A DNA stretch of 64,000 bases, taken from contig CBDCBH010000003.1 in assembly GCA_965214235.1 (NCBI GenBank), positions 744,001 to 808,000 of the forward strand, written 5' to 3'. This DNA comes from Ilyomonas sp965214235 (GTDB taxonomy: Bacteria > Bacteroidota > Bacteroidia > Chitinophagales > Chitinophagaceae). The notes beneath the pieces are model-generated. The model was not told where the DNA came from, searched no databases, and worked only from the letters and a program-made list of their open reading frames with translations. Made by a program: the position numbers and the translations under genes. This document shows, piece after piece, positions 27,201 to 36,613 of the stretch (position 1 is its first letter; the number at the start of each line of letters is the position of its first letter).

Positions 27201-29602
27201 AAGGCGCCGAGTTTGCCTTAACCAGTCAGGCAGAATTTGAAGTGTTTATAGGCCGAACCGCGCACGAAGTAATACAGGTAAAAAGCGTATTGTATCCGTG
27301 GGGTATTCATGTGGTAAGAACGATCACTTTATTTCGCGCCGGCAGTGGTTACGAGTACCGCTATGATAGCGGATGGAAAGCTGAAAGCAATGGTAAATTC
27401 GATTTCACCTTCACGCCAAAAACAGCGTACGGCTCTTCAACCGATCTACCAAAAGTTTCGCCTTATAACATTCATCCGGGTACGATAAAAGGATTGTACA
27501 ATATAAAAAACATTGCATCGGCAACAGATGATATAAAGCCTTTTACCGGCACGATGGACATCAATAACTTTTACGATTTTGATGCGTTTGATAAAACTAT
27601 TTTTCCATACAGCGGCGGTTCAAAAATTGTAAATATCGATTTGGAGCCGGTTTATTTTGATGCCGATATTGACATTGAAAATACAGTGCAGGGGCAGGTA
27701 AACGGCTTGGTTCCATCAAAAAAAATATTAGGTTTTGTACAGGTTGCGCCAACTGGTATTCCGTTAACGGCAAATGCTTTCAACCAACTATTAAGTTATC
27801 AAAACGGAAGCATTGGCGGGCCCGTAAATTGTATTGTTGATATTGGCTTGAATGGTCAGCAATTGCGTGTAAACCGCATTGATGTGAATACTTCGGCAGA
27901 TGCAACAAATACAAACCCTGTGTTTGTTGCAGCCGCAAGAGGAAATGTTATTTTACCCAAAGAAGGCTCGTGGAGCATGGTTACGCACCTGGCAAAAACA
28001 GGCGAGGTAATCCCATTGCCGCAGGGCGTTACAGTGCCACTTATTCGCATTGGTGAGTTGGATGTAAATATAAATTTTCCAACCGATGGCTTGCTTCGCA
28101 TTGCTAACCCAACCGAATTGTTACGATTGCCAACAACTGACACGGTTAACTTCGGTTATCTTCAATCAACCAATACGCAAAAAGCTTTGTTCCTCACGCC
28201 GGCTTATCAAAAATTAACCGACCCGACTGTGATTGGAAAACTGATGAGCAAAACACCACCCCTGTTTGCTGATGCTTACCGTTTAATGAATGCAAAAGGC
28301 ATTTTTCCAAACATTGGCGATGCCGTAAATAATTATGGTGATGCCATTGCCTTAGCTCAAAACTTTATATCAAATGCAGCCACAGACGGGGGCAAACAGT
28401 TGCTTGAACTCATGCAGATAAACGAGAAAGATGCTGAAGGAAAATTATTGGGAGAAGGTTACAAACTGTTGAAGCAAGCGGAAAATTTTGACTTGCCCGA
28501 CCATGATTGGTACCTTGTAAACACCAGCTTTTTAAAAATTTATGTTGAATACAAAGCAGCGGTAAGAAACGGCAGCGCCACTTCTACAAACCCTGATGGC
28601 AGCCCGAATTATAACGATCCCTCCAACTTTAATAATACATCAGGCTTATTAAATTTTGATGTGAATTCTTTCGCTTCCAATGTGGCGGACAACTGGAAAA
28701 GCAAGCTGAACAATCTTGCTATGGTGGTTGATTTAGGACCGCTTACAAGGCTTGTAACCATTAAAGGAAACTTTGATGCGCAAAACGGTTCCGAAGCTTC
28801 ATACGGAGGTGATGACAGCAATCCAGATTTTCCTTCGCCGCAACTGCAATTCAGCGATGCCTTGGAAACGGTGATGGATATACTTCAGATACTGGTTGAT
28901 TTGCAGGGAGCGAAATATGCGGATGCGATAAAGAAAGGGTTGAAGATCGCCATGAGCAACAGTGCCGATAGCTGGCAATATAAATTTGATGCCTCGAAAG
29001 AAATTCCGGTTGTAAAATTTCCGGTACCTGATATTGTTTATGACGATCCAAACACACCACTAAAATTAGAAGCCGGATTAAAGCTGGGCATATATTTTAG
29101 TGAAACGCTGAAAGTAACCACCGATCCTTCTCAGTTGCTGCCCACTGCCGGTGCTTATGTTGATTTTTATGGAAAGCTTTCTGTAATGTGCGTTTCGTTA
29201 AGCGTTGCCACCGTATATGCCGTGGGCACGGTTGATTTAAAAATTGCGGCTGATACGGGCGTAGGTCCATCCATGGATATGAAGTTTGGCTTTGGTGCGC
29301 AAATCGTGATTGGCTTGCCGGTGGTAGGCAACGTAAGCATCCTGTACATGATTGGCGTTGAAATTTATTACGACTCCAAAACGCTCACGTTAACGGCATC
29401 ATTACTGTACCAGGGACATGCAGACTTGCTCGGTGGCCTGGTTGAAATTACCATCACCATTGAAGCGCAGGGAGGCATCTCAAGAAGCAATGGGCAAACC
29501 ACCTGCGAAGCGCAGGTAACCTTTGCAATTGACATCAGTATTTTCTTGGTGATTGATATTGATTTCAGCAAATCGTGGAGCGAACAACGGCAAATTGCAT
29601 AA
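24263..29602 (+). CDS. giant protein of unknown function (1779 aa)
   Basis: No family recognised. There is no signal peptide, lipobox or membrane anchor. Residues 8-40 are helical and charged (SSFIETKTNQQKETLQDLHK). The body is rich in Asn, Ser, Gly and aromatic residues, as in large beta-structured proteins. A distinctive block near 960-1030 reads SGYGASIFSNWQDKG, GRTAHEVIQVKSVLYPWG and VRTITLFRAGSGYEYRYDSG. The last 200 residues alternate hydrophobic and polar residues with many Gly (GPSMDMKFGFGAQIVIGLPV; DLLGGLVEITITIEAQGG), like amphipathic beta hairpins, and end FSKSWSEQRQIA. It is followed after 34 bp by a second giant gene. A secreted or assembled structural protein, or a pore-type toxin, are possible but unproven. 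Confidence 0.6.
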   Translation: MNQTPMASAISRLSSFIETKTNQQKETLQDLHKQLAASLIDEDAVNSTGIQFSFQNGSDFSAQTPQTEAAQAFQTSVQQALQSNPKPAHRVFVRDVPVRSAQIKTSVPSWAAGSAPDKTLGPFTTVDGRQLWYDFYPFEELISLYVQGNPEPVLLFHISTFRRFFDALPFVGEASNSYKLWGNTIWINSQVLSSDATAGYYTGLQINGGEIMLSEAPQNINNQLTVSTAATITVQLQLNQPAVANADATSEYGKDARAATLNLPQQFNFFFSGNNSAIVEAVSNAAWNLYGNEASFAWNSDANASFDNSLNEILIPFSCSEPSFSIENNISSFNVFSGSANIEWSAWALPVAQIDVTNPTAAEGIGAMVIRCNKGITTQWAGMNNGAASLSNPYFQLGVGIISVLDLAAINLSGTQEFLLWKDVVNPHRSSIECFYNTPFPFIFLSEASGNELIVAQTNVTAHIDRPVTVDAQPLSIHSKNSSLFIMASKTNKKLYLYDTNILADNASYSAAYVAKPVPISFALHNAVFKTTKTNELVLFGELADNFINVENGNLYLGFGIYAYLPILPDPYAANLGILKEQFSFTARAGGVSDVYNNRYNNQVWLLLICSIKWSGNENDLDNVSVAFSFAPLPKQAQTSAAVAFDVKTNIAPTSPKPSVQNTSFLNNFKDKESDSVASSNTNVKQSVAFTTEDTQDGLPDYQSIWDDSFSYLQNDMFALLDVSSHANQMGVSFGLASRGDDSNGNNYRLAMYKTHDVATTDQSNFPLQIEGMNVISQHKYVRAFTLPQVSWEPVFNLTKPEKPSDPPVLFNYYPNDGGATRLFTNSVQLVPIAPIPVTHSLVESYNKEQGNKLAALFTLPFGLRAAAELDRGDDGQSQKPSIHKNEPSFDNKIIGGIQFKLKGGSVDANPNVSNQFAGVTMQVNNILDLQGSNTGASTLGYDVTKIFNGEFFDNEGGVPLTRFDVSGYGASIFSNWQDKGAEFALTSQAEFEVFIGRTAHEVIQVKSVLYPWGIHVVRTITLFRAGSGYEYRYDSGWKAESNGKFDFTFTPKTAYGSSTDLPKVSPYNIHPGTIKGLYNIKNIASATDDIKPFTGTMDINNFYDFDAFDKTIFPYSGGSKIVNIDLEPVYFDADIDIENTVQGQVNGLVPSKKILGFVQVAPTGIPLTANAFNQLLSYQNGSIGGPVNCIVDIGLNGQQLRVNRIDVNTSADATNTNPVFVAAARGNVILPKEGSWSMVTHLAKTGEVIPLPQGVTVPLIRIGELDVNINFPTDGLLRIANPTELLRLPTTDTVNFGYLQSTNTQKALFLTPAYQKLTDPTVIGKLMSKTPPLFADAYRLMNAKGIFPNIGDAVNNYGDAIALAQNFISNAATDGGKQLLELMQINEKDAEGKLLGEGYKLLKQAENFDLPDHDWYLVNTSFLKIYVEYKAAVRNGSATSTNPDGSPNYNDPSNFNNTSGLLNFDVNSFASNVADNWKSKLNNLAMVVDLGPLTRLVTIKGNFDAQNGSEASYGGDDSNPDFPSPQLQFSDALETVMDILQILVDLQGAKYADAIKKGLKIAMSNSADSWQYKFDASKEIPVVKFPVPDIVYDDPNTPLKLEAGLKLGIYFSETLKVTTDPSQLLPTAGAYVDFYGKLSVMCVSLSVATVYAVGTVDLKIAADTGVGPSMDMKFGFGAQIVIGLPVVGNVSILYMIGVEIYYDSKTLTLTASLLYQGHADLLGGLVEITITIEAQGGISRSNGQTTCEAQVTFAIDISIFLVIDIDFSKSWSEQRQIA

Positions 29603-29636
29603 CCTCATTTTCATACCTCATCTATCAACATTTTAA

Positions 29637-32600
29637 TTGTTTTTTATGGAAGATAATACACGGTTCACCATACTTTCTTTTCCGCAAAGTTTTGATGGCA
29701 ATACAATACAATTGAACATTGTTGTTTTGCCCCGCAACCAAAACCCGTTAACCAGCGCCATCACTCTTCAGCCGCCTATAACCGATGCACCTATGTTTGC
29801 ATCCGCTACTCTTTCTTTTACTGCAAAAGTGATTGATAGTTTAGAAAACTTTCCGGTAACAACATTGCCGTTTCAACCATTCAATCTTACCACGCAGCCA
29901 AGCGGCGACAGAACGGCATTGTTCAACACACTGGCTGCGCAGTTCAGCATCAGCAATCTGGGTGCAGTAAATACAAACGCAAATGTTATCAATGCAAAAA
30001 ACAAAACACCTTTAACGGTTGATCAATCGGTAAAAAAATACCTGCCGCTCACCTATCGCAAGTCGTTCAATTTTACAACGCCGGTTCAAAATGCTGTGGT
30101 TGATGACAGCTACCATTGCGCCTTGCGAAACAAAGGCAACAATGGAGGCTTCACACCTTCGGGAGATACCATCAGTTGGGGGCAGGTATATGCTTATTTG
30201 TTACGACAACCGTTGCTGGCTGCAAAAGCCGGAATGCTTTATAGCGCTACCATTCCGGTTGATGAAATGTTGTTAAACAAAGGCGGCTGGCTGTATGTTG
30301 ATTTGGCTGATAACAGCGATTATAAAGAACAGCAAATAATAACGCAGCCGGATGGTTTTATTGGCGGACCTTTTACTAAATTATACGCCGCAAGAATTCC
30401 GGCGCTTAAAAACGGCGTAGCCAGAAGCTTATTTGCGCCTGTACAATTTCCCGTACTGGCAACAGAGCCGCCGGGCAATTATGATGAGATTTTTATTGAA
30501 GCCTCCGACTATGATGATGGCTTTGCCAAAGTGGTACATTCGTTTCAGCCGGTAAGTCAGAATTTTTTACAGGAAGAAAGCGATGGTTTTCATCCAACAA
30601 AAGAAACAGGCATTCGTTTAGGCTGGGATGATGAGCAAATACTAACCTGGTATGTTCGCGCATTAGCCGAAGATAGAAGCGTTGGTGCAGGGCAACGAAT
30701 TGATGCCCCGCTTGGTGTATCGGGTTATAAAATAGATGTGCGTGAAGAAGGCGCCGCCGCTTGGGATACATTGAATTTTGTAACCAGTAAAGCTCCGCTT
30801 TTTATCGTGCAGCAAAGCCTTGGGGACTTTAAAGGCGAACTGAATTACAGCGTGTATCCATCGCAAATTAACGGGGATACAACCAACAATTACTGGCTGC
30901 CCATGTACTTTGCTAACTGGGGAGGTAAATCAATGATTTTGCATGATGATGATGCGGCTGATATCTACCAGAACAATAACGATGTAAAGCCCGATCCGTT
31001 AACCAATGTTACCGGTGCAACGCAAAACAATCTCAATAAAATATATGCACCGGCAAATATCAACACGCAATTATTATACGGGCATATTTATCAGTTTAGA
31101 ATCCGTTTGGGCGATACCAGCGGCGGCGGTCCTACAGTTGATGAAACGCCTGCGCACGATGCACCATCGCCCATAACAACAACGCATTTTAAAAGATATG
31201 TAGCGCCGGTGGGTTTGCGCATTGCTGATTTAATTCCGAATGATGATTCAAAATTATTTAGTGATTCTTCGGTAAAAATAAATCGTCCGCTACTGGGTTA
31301 TCCCTCTGTTGTTTTTACTGGAAAATATGCCGATGCAGTGAGCCTTTTAAAAGTGGCTTCGCAGAATATGGTGGGAAAAGAAGCTTTTGGAATCTCTGAT
31401 CCTGATGTGGAAAGTGTTGAAATCGTGGTTGAAATAAAAGCTTTGCAAATGGATAATCTGTTAAGCGCAACGGGCACCGAATCGTACATAAAATATTACA
31501 CTACTACCCGTAAATTTCCTACTGCTTCTATCACTTTTGATGATGAGCTGGATGTGCCTTTGCAATATGTGGATGCGCATGTTTTAAATTTTGGTGATGA
31601 AAGCGATTTGGGTGATAACTTCCCTTTTACCAAAGCGCAAATTGATAGCATGGATGCCTTGCCTTTGCCTACGGGAAGAACCATCCGACTTACGCTGCGC
31701 GCAGTTTGTAAAGAAGTAGCCGGTTATTATGGTTCTGAAAACAGCGACCCGAATTTGAACACCCGTTATGGAAGAATCACGCAGTTTTTGGTAAGCCAGC
31801 CATCACAAAACGAAACAAATTTATTATTAAATACAACTGCTGCTTCGCAGATAAAAGGCATCTATTTACAGCCTGATCCGCCGCCGGTTTTCGATGGTAA
31901 TTATTTTCATGCTTTGTTTGGAAAAACAGCGGACGCGATGCCAGATATTGTGCAGCGTTTATCAGGGCAACTCAACATTCAAAGTTCAGGTTTAACGCTG
32001 GTGGGTGAAGCAGGACAACGAATACAGTTTGGCTGTTCCAACAGAATCCGGCATACACTTTCGCCCGATAATTCATCGCTTACGTTTGCCAGTAAAGAAG
32101 ATCTTATTAATCATTGGATCGTTTGTATTTCATTAGAAATAAACAGAGATTGGACCTGGGATGCTTTAGAGGACATCAGCTTTATCATTCAAAGAAAAAA
32201 ATGGTTTCAGCACGACGATGAAACTACCGAATCGGTAACGGAAACAGTGGGTTCTATCGAAATTAAAAAAACAGCTTCTATTAATGCATTGATGAATGCC
32301 GACAGAAGCACCACGACCATTTTATTTATTGATGCAGTAGAACCGAAGAATGCTTTATTGCAGCCATCGCCGCATCAAACAGAGCTGCGCTTTCCCGATT
32401 TGATTGAATTGGATTATACCATTACGCCGCAATTTAAAACGGGTTATGCAACCGGTGAAAATGATAAAGATGCGCCGCTGCAACTGGCTCTTCAATTACC
32501 TATCACTACTATTCCTGCCCAGTTGCCGCAAATTGCTTCGGCGGGTATTGCCCTTTCTCCTTATCATCGCAACGAAACCTACTCTTCCACAGGTCCGCGT

Positions 32601-33773
32601 CAGCGTTATTTATGGATTGAGTTTGCCGAGCCGGTACACGATGATAAAGACATTTATTTTGCGCGCGTGCTGGCGTATGCACCCGACCAATTAATAAGCA
32701 ATAACAACCCTGAAATGTGGATTGCGCCTGATGAGCCAGCCCTGCCGATTGACCCCGAATATATTCGTGTGATTACACCCGGGCAAAGCATAGACAATGC
32801 TGGTATGAACGCGATGCAGCCCATGCAAAAAGCGAATGACAGCAACAAGCATTATTTATTGCCGTTGCATCCGGGATTGAATAGTGAATCGCCGGAGATG
32901 TTTGGCTTTTTTACTTATGAAATAAGAGTGGGGCATTATAAATACAAAGGCACAAACCAGAATGTTTGGACAACCGCGCAAGGCAGGTTTGGAAGAGCGT
33001 TGCGGGCAACCGGCATTCAACATCCGGCGCCGGTTTTATTGTGCAATGTAAACCGTGATGAAGAAAAATTGTATGCTGTTGCACCTTACGCACAAGCCGT
33101 TTACAAAGGCAAGAATGTAACTTCAAACCCGCCACGCACACAGCTTTGGGCATTGTTGTATGCGCAGGTAAAACAAGCTGACAATAAAGATTACCGCAAC
33201 ATTTTATTGGATGACAGAAAGATGGATTGGCGCACGCAGGTTGCCTTTAACCAGGGCAGCGATGCGTATTATAATTTGAATGACCAACAAGTGCAGGATT
33301 TAAAATTGTCTGCCTTTCAAAACTGGAACCCGAAGTTAACTGGTATCAATAATAAACTATCTTTATTTCCTGTTGATTTTACTTCAATAAATGCTGATGC
33401 CACCAAATACGGAACGGCTTTGTGGCAGAATGAGGAAGTAAACGAACTGCTTTATATATATGGCTTGCCGGGCGATTCGGCATTGAGTGTGTTGTGTGTA
33501 GAAATATTGCCAACGATAACGAATATTTACGATCATATTAACGAGTTTAGCGATGAAGCCACAAGAGCAAAAGCTTCCGGCAACCTGGCAGCTTTTCATC
33601 CTCAAATAAAAAAGGAATTAAGCAATGCGGCATCGCGGTTATCTGGCAACGAAGTAACGGCAATGATGTATTTACCACAACCCAAGCCATTGAGCGACCA
33701 GTTGGGCGAGTACCGCATTTTACGCACCTCACCATTAACTGAAGTGCCGTTTGTTTGCTGTACCGATTGTTGA
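29637..33773 (+). CDS. giant protein of unknown function (1378 aa)
   Basis: No family recognised and no signal peptide. ATG 29637 is 34 bp after the first giant gene, and a second Met lies at codon 4. The protein is acidic and rich in Asn, Asp, Pro and aromatic residues, with beta-type segments throughout, such as LTYRKSFNFTTPVQNAVVDD (about 140-159), ILTWYVRALAEDRSVGAG (about 332-349), RQRYLWIEFAEPVHDDKDIY (about 988-1007) and MFGFFTYEIRVGHYKY (about 1088-1103). The last residues are EVPFVCCTDC, an unusual Cys cluster. It is surely cotranscribed with the first protein and probably works with it. The locus ends at a strong terminator. Confidence 0.6.
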   Translation: MFFMEDNTRFTILSFPQSFDGNTIQLNIVVLPRNQNPLTSAITLQPPITDAPMFASATLSFTAKVIDSLENFPVTTLPFQPFNLTTQPSGDRTALFNTLAAQFSISNLGAVNTNANVINAKNKTPLTVDQSVKKYLPLTYRKSFNFTTPVQNAVVDDSYHCALRNKGNNGGFTPSGDTISWGQVYAYLLRQPLLAAKAGMLYSATIPVDEMLLNKGGWLYVDLADNSDYKEQQIITQPDGFIGGPFTKLYAARIPALKNGVARSLFAPVQFPVLATEPPGNYDEIFIEASDYDDGFAKVVHSFQPVSQNFLQEESDGFHPTKETGIRLGWDDEQILTWYVRALAEDRSVGAGQRIDAPLGVSGYKIDVREEGAAAWDTLNFVTSKAPLFIVQQSLGDFKGELNYSVYPSQINGDTTNNYWLPMYFANWGGKSMILHDDDAADIYQNNNDVKPDPLTNVTGATQNNLNKIYAPANINTQLLYGHIYQFRIRLGDTSGGGPTVDETPAHDAPSPITTTHFKRYVAPVGLRIADLIPNDDSKLFSDSSVKINRPLLGYPSVVFTGKYADAVSLLKVASQNMVGKEAFGISDPDVESVEIVVEIKALQMDNLLSATGTESYIKYYTTTRKFPTASITFDDELDVPLQYVDAHVLNFGDESDLGDNFPFTKAQIDSMDALPLPTGRTIRLTLRAVCKEVAGYYGSENSDPNLNTRYGRITQFLVSQPSQNETNLLLNTTAASQIKGIYLQPDPPPVFDGNYFHALFGKTADAMPDIVQRLSGQLNIQSSGLTLVGEAGQRIQFGCSNRIRHTLSPDNSSLTFASKEDLINHWIVCISLEINRDWTWDALEDISFIIQRKKWFQHDDETTESVTETVGSIEIKKTASINALMNADRSTTTILFIDAVEPKNALLQPSPHQTELRFPDLIELDYTITPQFKTGYATGENDKDAPLQLALQLPITTIPAQLPQIASAGIALSPYHRNETYSSTGPRQRYLWIEFAEPVHDDKDIYFARVLAYAPDQLISNNNPEMWIAPDEPALPIDPEYIRVITPGQSIDNAGMNAMQPMQKANDSNKHYLLPLHPGLNSESPEMFGFFTYEIRVGHYKYKGTNQNVWTTAQGRFGRALRATGIQHPAPVLLCNVNRDEEKLYAVAPYAQAVYKGKNVTSNPPRTQLWALLYAQVKQADNKDYRNILLDDRKMDWRTQVAFNQGSDAYYNLNDQQVQDLKLSAFQNWNPKLTGINNKLSLFPVDFTSINADATKYGTALWQNEEVNELLYIYGLPGDSALSVLCVEILPTITNIYDHINEFSDEATRAKASGNLAAFHPQIKKELSNAASRLSGNEVTAMMYLPQPKPLSDQLGEYRILRTSPLTEVPFVCCTDC

Positions 33774-33805
33774 TGAAGTTTGTTTTTACTTTGTTTTTTA
33801 CTTAT

Positions 33806-33843
33806 AAAAAGCAGCTATGAGAATTATACCATAGCTGCTTTTT
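33806..33843. terminator. bidirectional terminator
   Basis: AAAAAGCAGCTATG (33806-33819) pairs exactly with CATAGCTGCTTTTT (33830-33843). It separates the giant-protein operon from the converging PKD lipoprotein gene. Confidence 0.85.
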
Positions 33844-33864
33844 GTTTTACTGCTGTTTTATTAT

Positions 33865-34695
33865 TTATTCATAATCGCATATCAATTCTACATCAAGATA
33901 ACCAGCAATGAAAATATTGTGTTGAATATCGGATTTTAAAATTTGCATACCAAATCCGCTTTGCGCGATGTATAATGATTGATAAGAAGATTCGACAAGA
34001 TAAGTGCCGGTTGAATTTTGTGCGTATAACTCTAAGCCATAGCCGATATGTTTATATTCGTCTGATCTCATCTTCAGATTCGATGCCAGTAAAGAAGGAT
34101 AGTCTAAAATAATTTTGTCTGAAACATTGAGAGTATAAGGAATGCTGCTGGTTGAATCAAAACTTGATATTGTTTGGCTTTTGTAAATGACAGGCGCATT
34201 AAAGCTTGCGTTTGTAGTTAAGGGGATAGTGTAAGCACTATCATTAGCAGCATACCTGATCTGTGTCCAAACATTTGTATGATTGAGGCTTTGTGTTGCT
34301 GGAAACATGGGAAAGAAATGTGTAATTACAACTTGTTTCAGCACTCTATCTAACACCTTTACATTTTTTGTGATGATTGCTTTTTTCCCGTCCTTATTTT
34401 GAACTATGAGTGTAACAACATAACTGCCGGATTTTGGATAAGAAAGAATGGGATTTTCTAAAGAGGAAGTACTGTCGTTGCCAAACTTCCATAGGTAAGA
34501 TGCACCATTTAATGAGTTATTTTCTATTGGATATTGATCATAAGTTGCCATTACAATTACACTGTCTGATGTATATCCGGAAACAGAAAAATTTGCAACT
34601 GGTAAAGGAGCTGGAGGCGTATGATTTTCTTTCTTACAGGAAATTATGCTACTGATTAACATAATAGCAATACCAAAAAGCAGTTTATTGTTCAC
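33865..34695 (-). CDS. PKD-domain lipoprotein
   Basis: A 276 aa lipoprotein. The signal LLFGIAIMLISSIISCKKEN has the acylated Cys at residue 20. Residues 33-116 form a PKD domain: SYLWKFGNDSTSSLENPI with the Trp-x-Phe-Gly core and SGSYVVTLIVQNKDGKKA. The remainder (about 120-276) is a second beta domain of unknown type. It starts with GTG at 34693-34695. PKD domains mediate protein or glycan contacts at the cell surface. It stands alone between the giant-protein locus and the hydrolase; the 288 bp upstream hold no gene. Confidence 0.8.
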   Translation of the reverse strand: MNNKLLFGIAIMLISSIISCKKENHTPPAPLPVANFSVSGYTSDSVIVMATYDQYPIENNSLNGASYLWKFGNDSTSSLENPILSYPKSGSYVVTLIVQNKDGKKAIITKNVKVLDRVLKQVVITHFFPMFPATQSLNHTNVWTQIRYAANDSAYTIPLTTNASFNAPVIYKSQTISSFDSTSSIPYTLNVSDKIILDYPSLLASNLKMRSDEYKHIGYGLELYAQNSTGTYLVESSYQSLYIAQSGFGMQILKSDIQHNIFIAGYLDVELICDYE

Positions 34696-34983
34696 AAGGA
34701 GTTTTTATTTATCAAACAAAAGTAGATGCTATCACCTCGATGAAAGAAAGGTTAATAACAAATAATTATTAAGCATTTGCTGTTTAAGAAAGCAGCAAGC
34801 GCATCAATGCTTTTAATCACCTAAACCATAAATTACCCTTTCTCTTACGCAAGCATCCGCTTGTGATTTTAGTTATGAAGCTTCCTCTTTACGTAAATAA
34901 TCGACCTTTTGTTTTTAGCAATCATCACATTTCTCTATTCGCTTTAGTCCGCATAATCACTGTTCGAAAGACGAAGCGAGCTA

Positions 34984-36168
34984 CTATTTTGTGATGAGTT
35001 TTAAAACGAAACGTTCTGCTGCTTCATTTACTTCTTTGTGTCTTTCCAATAAAGCCTGATGATTACCGGGTTGTAACATTACTAATTCAGCATTGGGTAT
35101 GTGCTGTGCCATGTACACGCTTGCATCTGGTCTGGTAAGGCGGTCTTTGTTAGCTCCAATAACAAGAGTGGGAATGGTAATGCCGGGCAGGTCATTTGTT
35201 ACGTCGTAGCCAAACATTCCCAAACATCCTCTTGCCATAACTGCGGGAGAAGTGAGGGTGGAAAGCAGGGCGCTAAAATCGAGTTGCTTCGCGGTTTGTG
35301 TGCCTGCAAAGGTGAGCCAGCGGGTTGTGATAAGTGATGTGCCGTTGATATAACTCATCCAGCTGGAGAGCCAGAAAATAGGAGACAAGAAAATAATAAG
35401 ATAACAAAGCGGTACCAGTACCGGCTTTTGAATAGCAGTTAATAGTTTTCTGAAAAGCATGGTGTGAACAGGATTGGTGTAGGTAGTATGTTCCAGAATA
35501 GCGCCTTTAATGGTAGAGTGTAGTATCTCCTTGTTCTTTGCCAGGAAAGTAAGGATCGTCATGCCACCCATGCTGTGTCCCCAAAGAATAGGATTCTTTG
35601 CACCTGTGTAATTAATTACCAACTGCAGATCGGCTGCTATATTGGAAAGTGAAAAATCTTTATTAGCTGGCCGCGTTGACTTTCCCATTCCCGGCATGTC
35701 CATCATAATAAGATGATAGTTCTTTTCAAAATATTTTCGTTGGTAATACCAGTTTTTAATACTGGCATTTAAGCCATGAATAAAGATAATGGGCTGACCA
35801 TCTTCTTTTCCATAATGCTCCACATTAATGGTACTGCCGTCAGGTCGTTTAATGGTGTCTCGTTTATTAGTATCAAACATGTGCGGCTCATCTTCTCCTT
35901 CCCTGCTTTTACTAAGCAAAACTTTCATCAGGAACTTTCCCAGTACAATCAAAACCAATAACGCAATAACTCCATATAAGCACCGCTGTGCGTAAGCATT
36001 GTCAATTGTATTATGGTATTTGTGCCATTCTCTATACAGGTAGTAAGCAACAAAAGGATATGCAATTGATAAAAGGTCGGTGATGAGAAAGGCAAGAATA
36101 AATAACGGCATTCTGATTTGTTTAAGTTGGGAAGGGGTAAAATTTGTGCCAATAAAATATACCGGCAT
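34984..36168 (-). CDS. membrane-anchored alpha/beta hydrolase
   Basis: A 394 aa protein. Residues 1-105 hold two or three membrane helices (IRMPLFILAFLITDLLSIAY and GVIALLVLIVLGKF). The rest is an alpha/beta hydrolase domain: IIFIHGLNASIKNWYYQ with the oxyanion loop (about 132), nucleophile Ser in WGHSMGGMTIL (about 205), acid Asp in IGANKDRLTRP and catalytic His in QPGNHQALLE near the end. The ATG at 36168 replaces an upstream TTG. Substrate is unknown; esters or lipids are likely. Confidence 0.8.
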   Translation of the reverse strand: MPVYFIGTNFTPSQLKQIRMPLFILAFLITDLLSIAYPFVAYYLYREWHKYHNTIDNAYAQRCLYGVIALLVLIVLGKFLMKVLLSKSREGEDEPHMFDTNKRDTIKRPDGSTINVEHYGKEDGQPIIFIHGLNASIKNWYYQRKYFEKNYHLIMMDMPGMGKSTRPANKDFSLSNIAADLQLVINYTGAKNPILWGHSMGGMTILTFLAKNKEILHSTIKGAILEHTTYTNPVHTMLFRKLLTAIQKPVLVPLCYLIIFLSPIFWLSSWMSYINGTSLITTRWLTFAGTQTAKQLDFSALLSTLTSPAVMARGCLGMFGYDVTNDLPGITIPTLVIGANKDRLTRPDASVYMAQHIPNAELVMLQPGNHQALLERHKEVNEAAERFVLKLITK

Positions 36169-36454
36169 TTTTGCCCCCGCAAGGCGTACCAACCAATAAA
36201 GTAAAAAGGTAGAGGAGCGGCAAAATATTATTGAAGATTTGATTTTGCATTGATGTAGTGAGCGGGCGGAAAATACAGCAGAAGCGGGCTATTGCGCCAC
36301 AGTATATTTACTGACGTATTATGTAGCCTACTGTGCGCATATCGGGCAAACTACACTTTTGTAGATAAGAAAAATGACTTTACAAAGTAATAGAGTTGCT
36401 GAAGATATTAGGTGAAGGATGAGACATTGAAATTAATATTGAGGCTTTTCAAAG

Positions 36455-36512
36455 TGCAGTAAAAACAAAAGCATAAGTAACAATTCTCATAGCTGCTTTT
36501 GTTTTTACTGCA
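36455..36512. terminator. 18 bp perfect hairpin, likely original gcvP terminator
   Basis: TGCAGTAAAAACAAAAGC (36455-36472) is the exact complement of 36495-36512, with a 22 nt loop. It lies 14 bp beyond the duplicated gcvP tail, so it is the terminator expected after gcvP before the cassette arrived. The region 36193-36454 upstream holds no clear gene. Confidence 0.7.
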
Positions 36513-36521
36513 TTCTTGTAG

Positions 36522-36607
36522 AACATTAACTTTCATACGCCGAAACAGGCTCGCAGGTACAGATCAGATTTCTATTACCAAATGTATTGTTGATGCGCGA
36601 AACAGAA
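36522..36607 (-). pseudogene. duplicated 3' end of gcvP
   Basis: This 86 bp stretch repeats 37514-37599, the last 26 codons of gcvP, with two differences: the stop is TAA here and TGA in the intact gene, and the conserved GDRNL is GNRNL. It is a remnant left on the far side of the inserted cassette. Confidence 0.85.
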
Positions 36608-36613
36608 AATGAT

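Noticed and set aside
36373..36480. Possible gene remnant (MTLQSNRVAEDIR then DIEINIEAFQSAV)
   Set aside because: Needs both a frame change and an in-frame stop to be joined, and is too short to judge.
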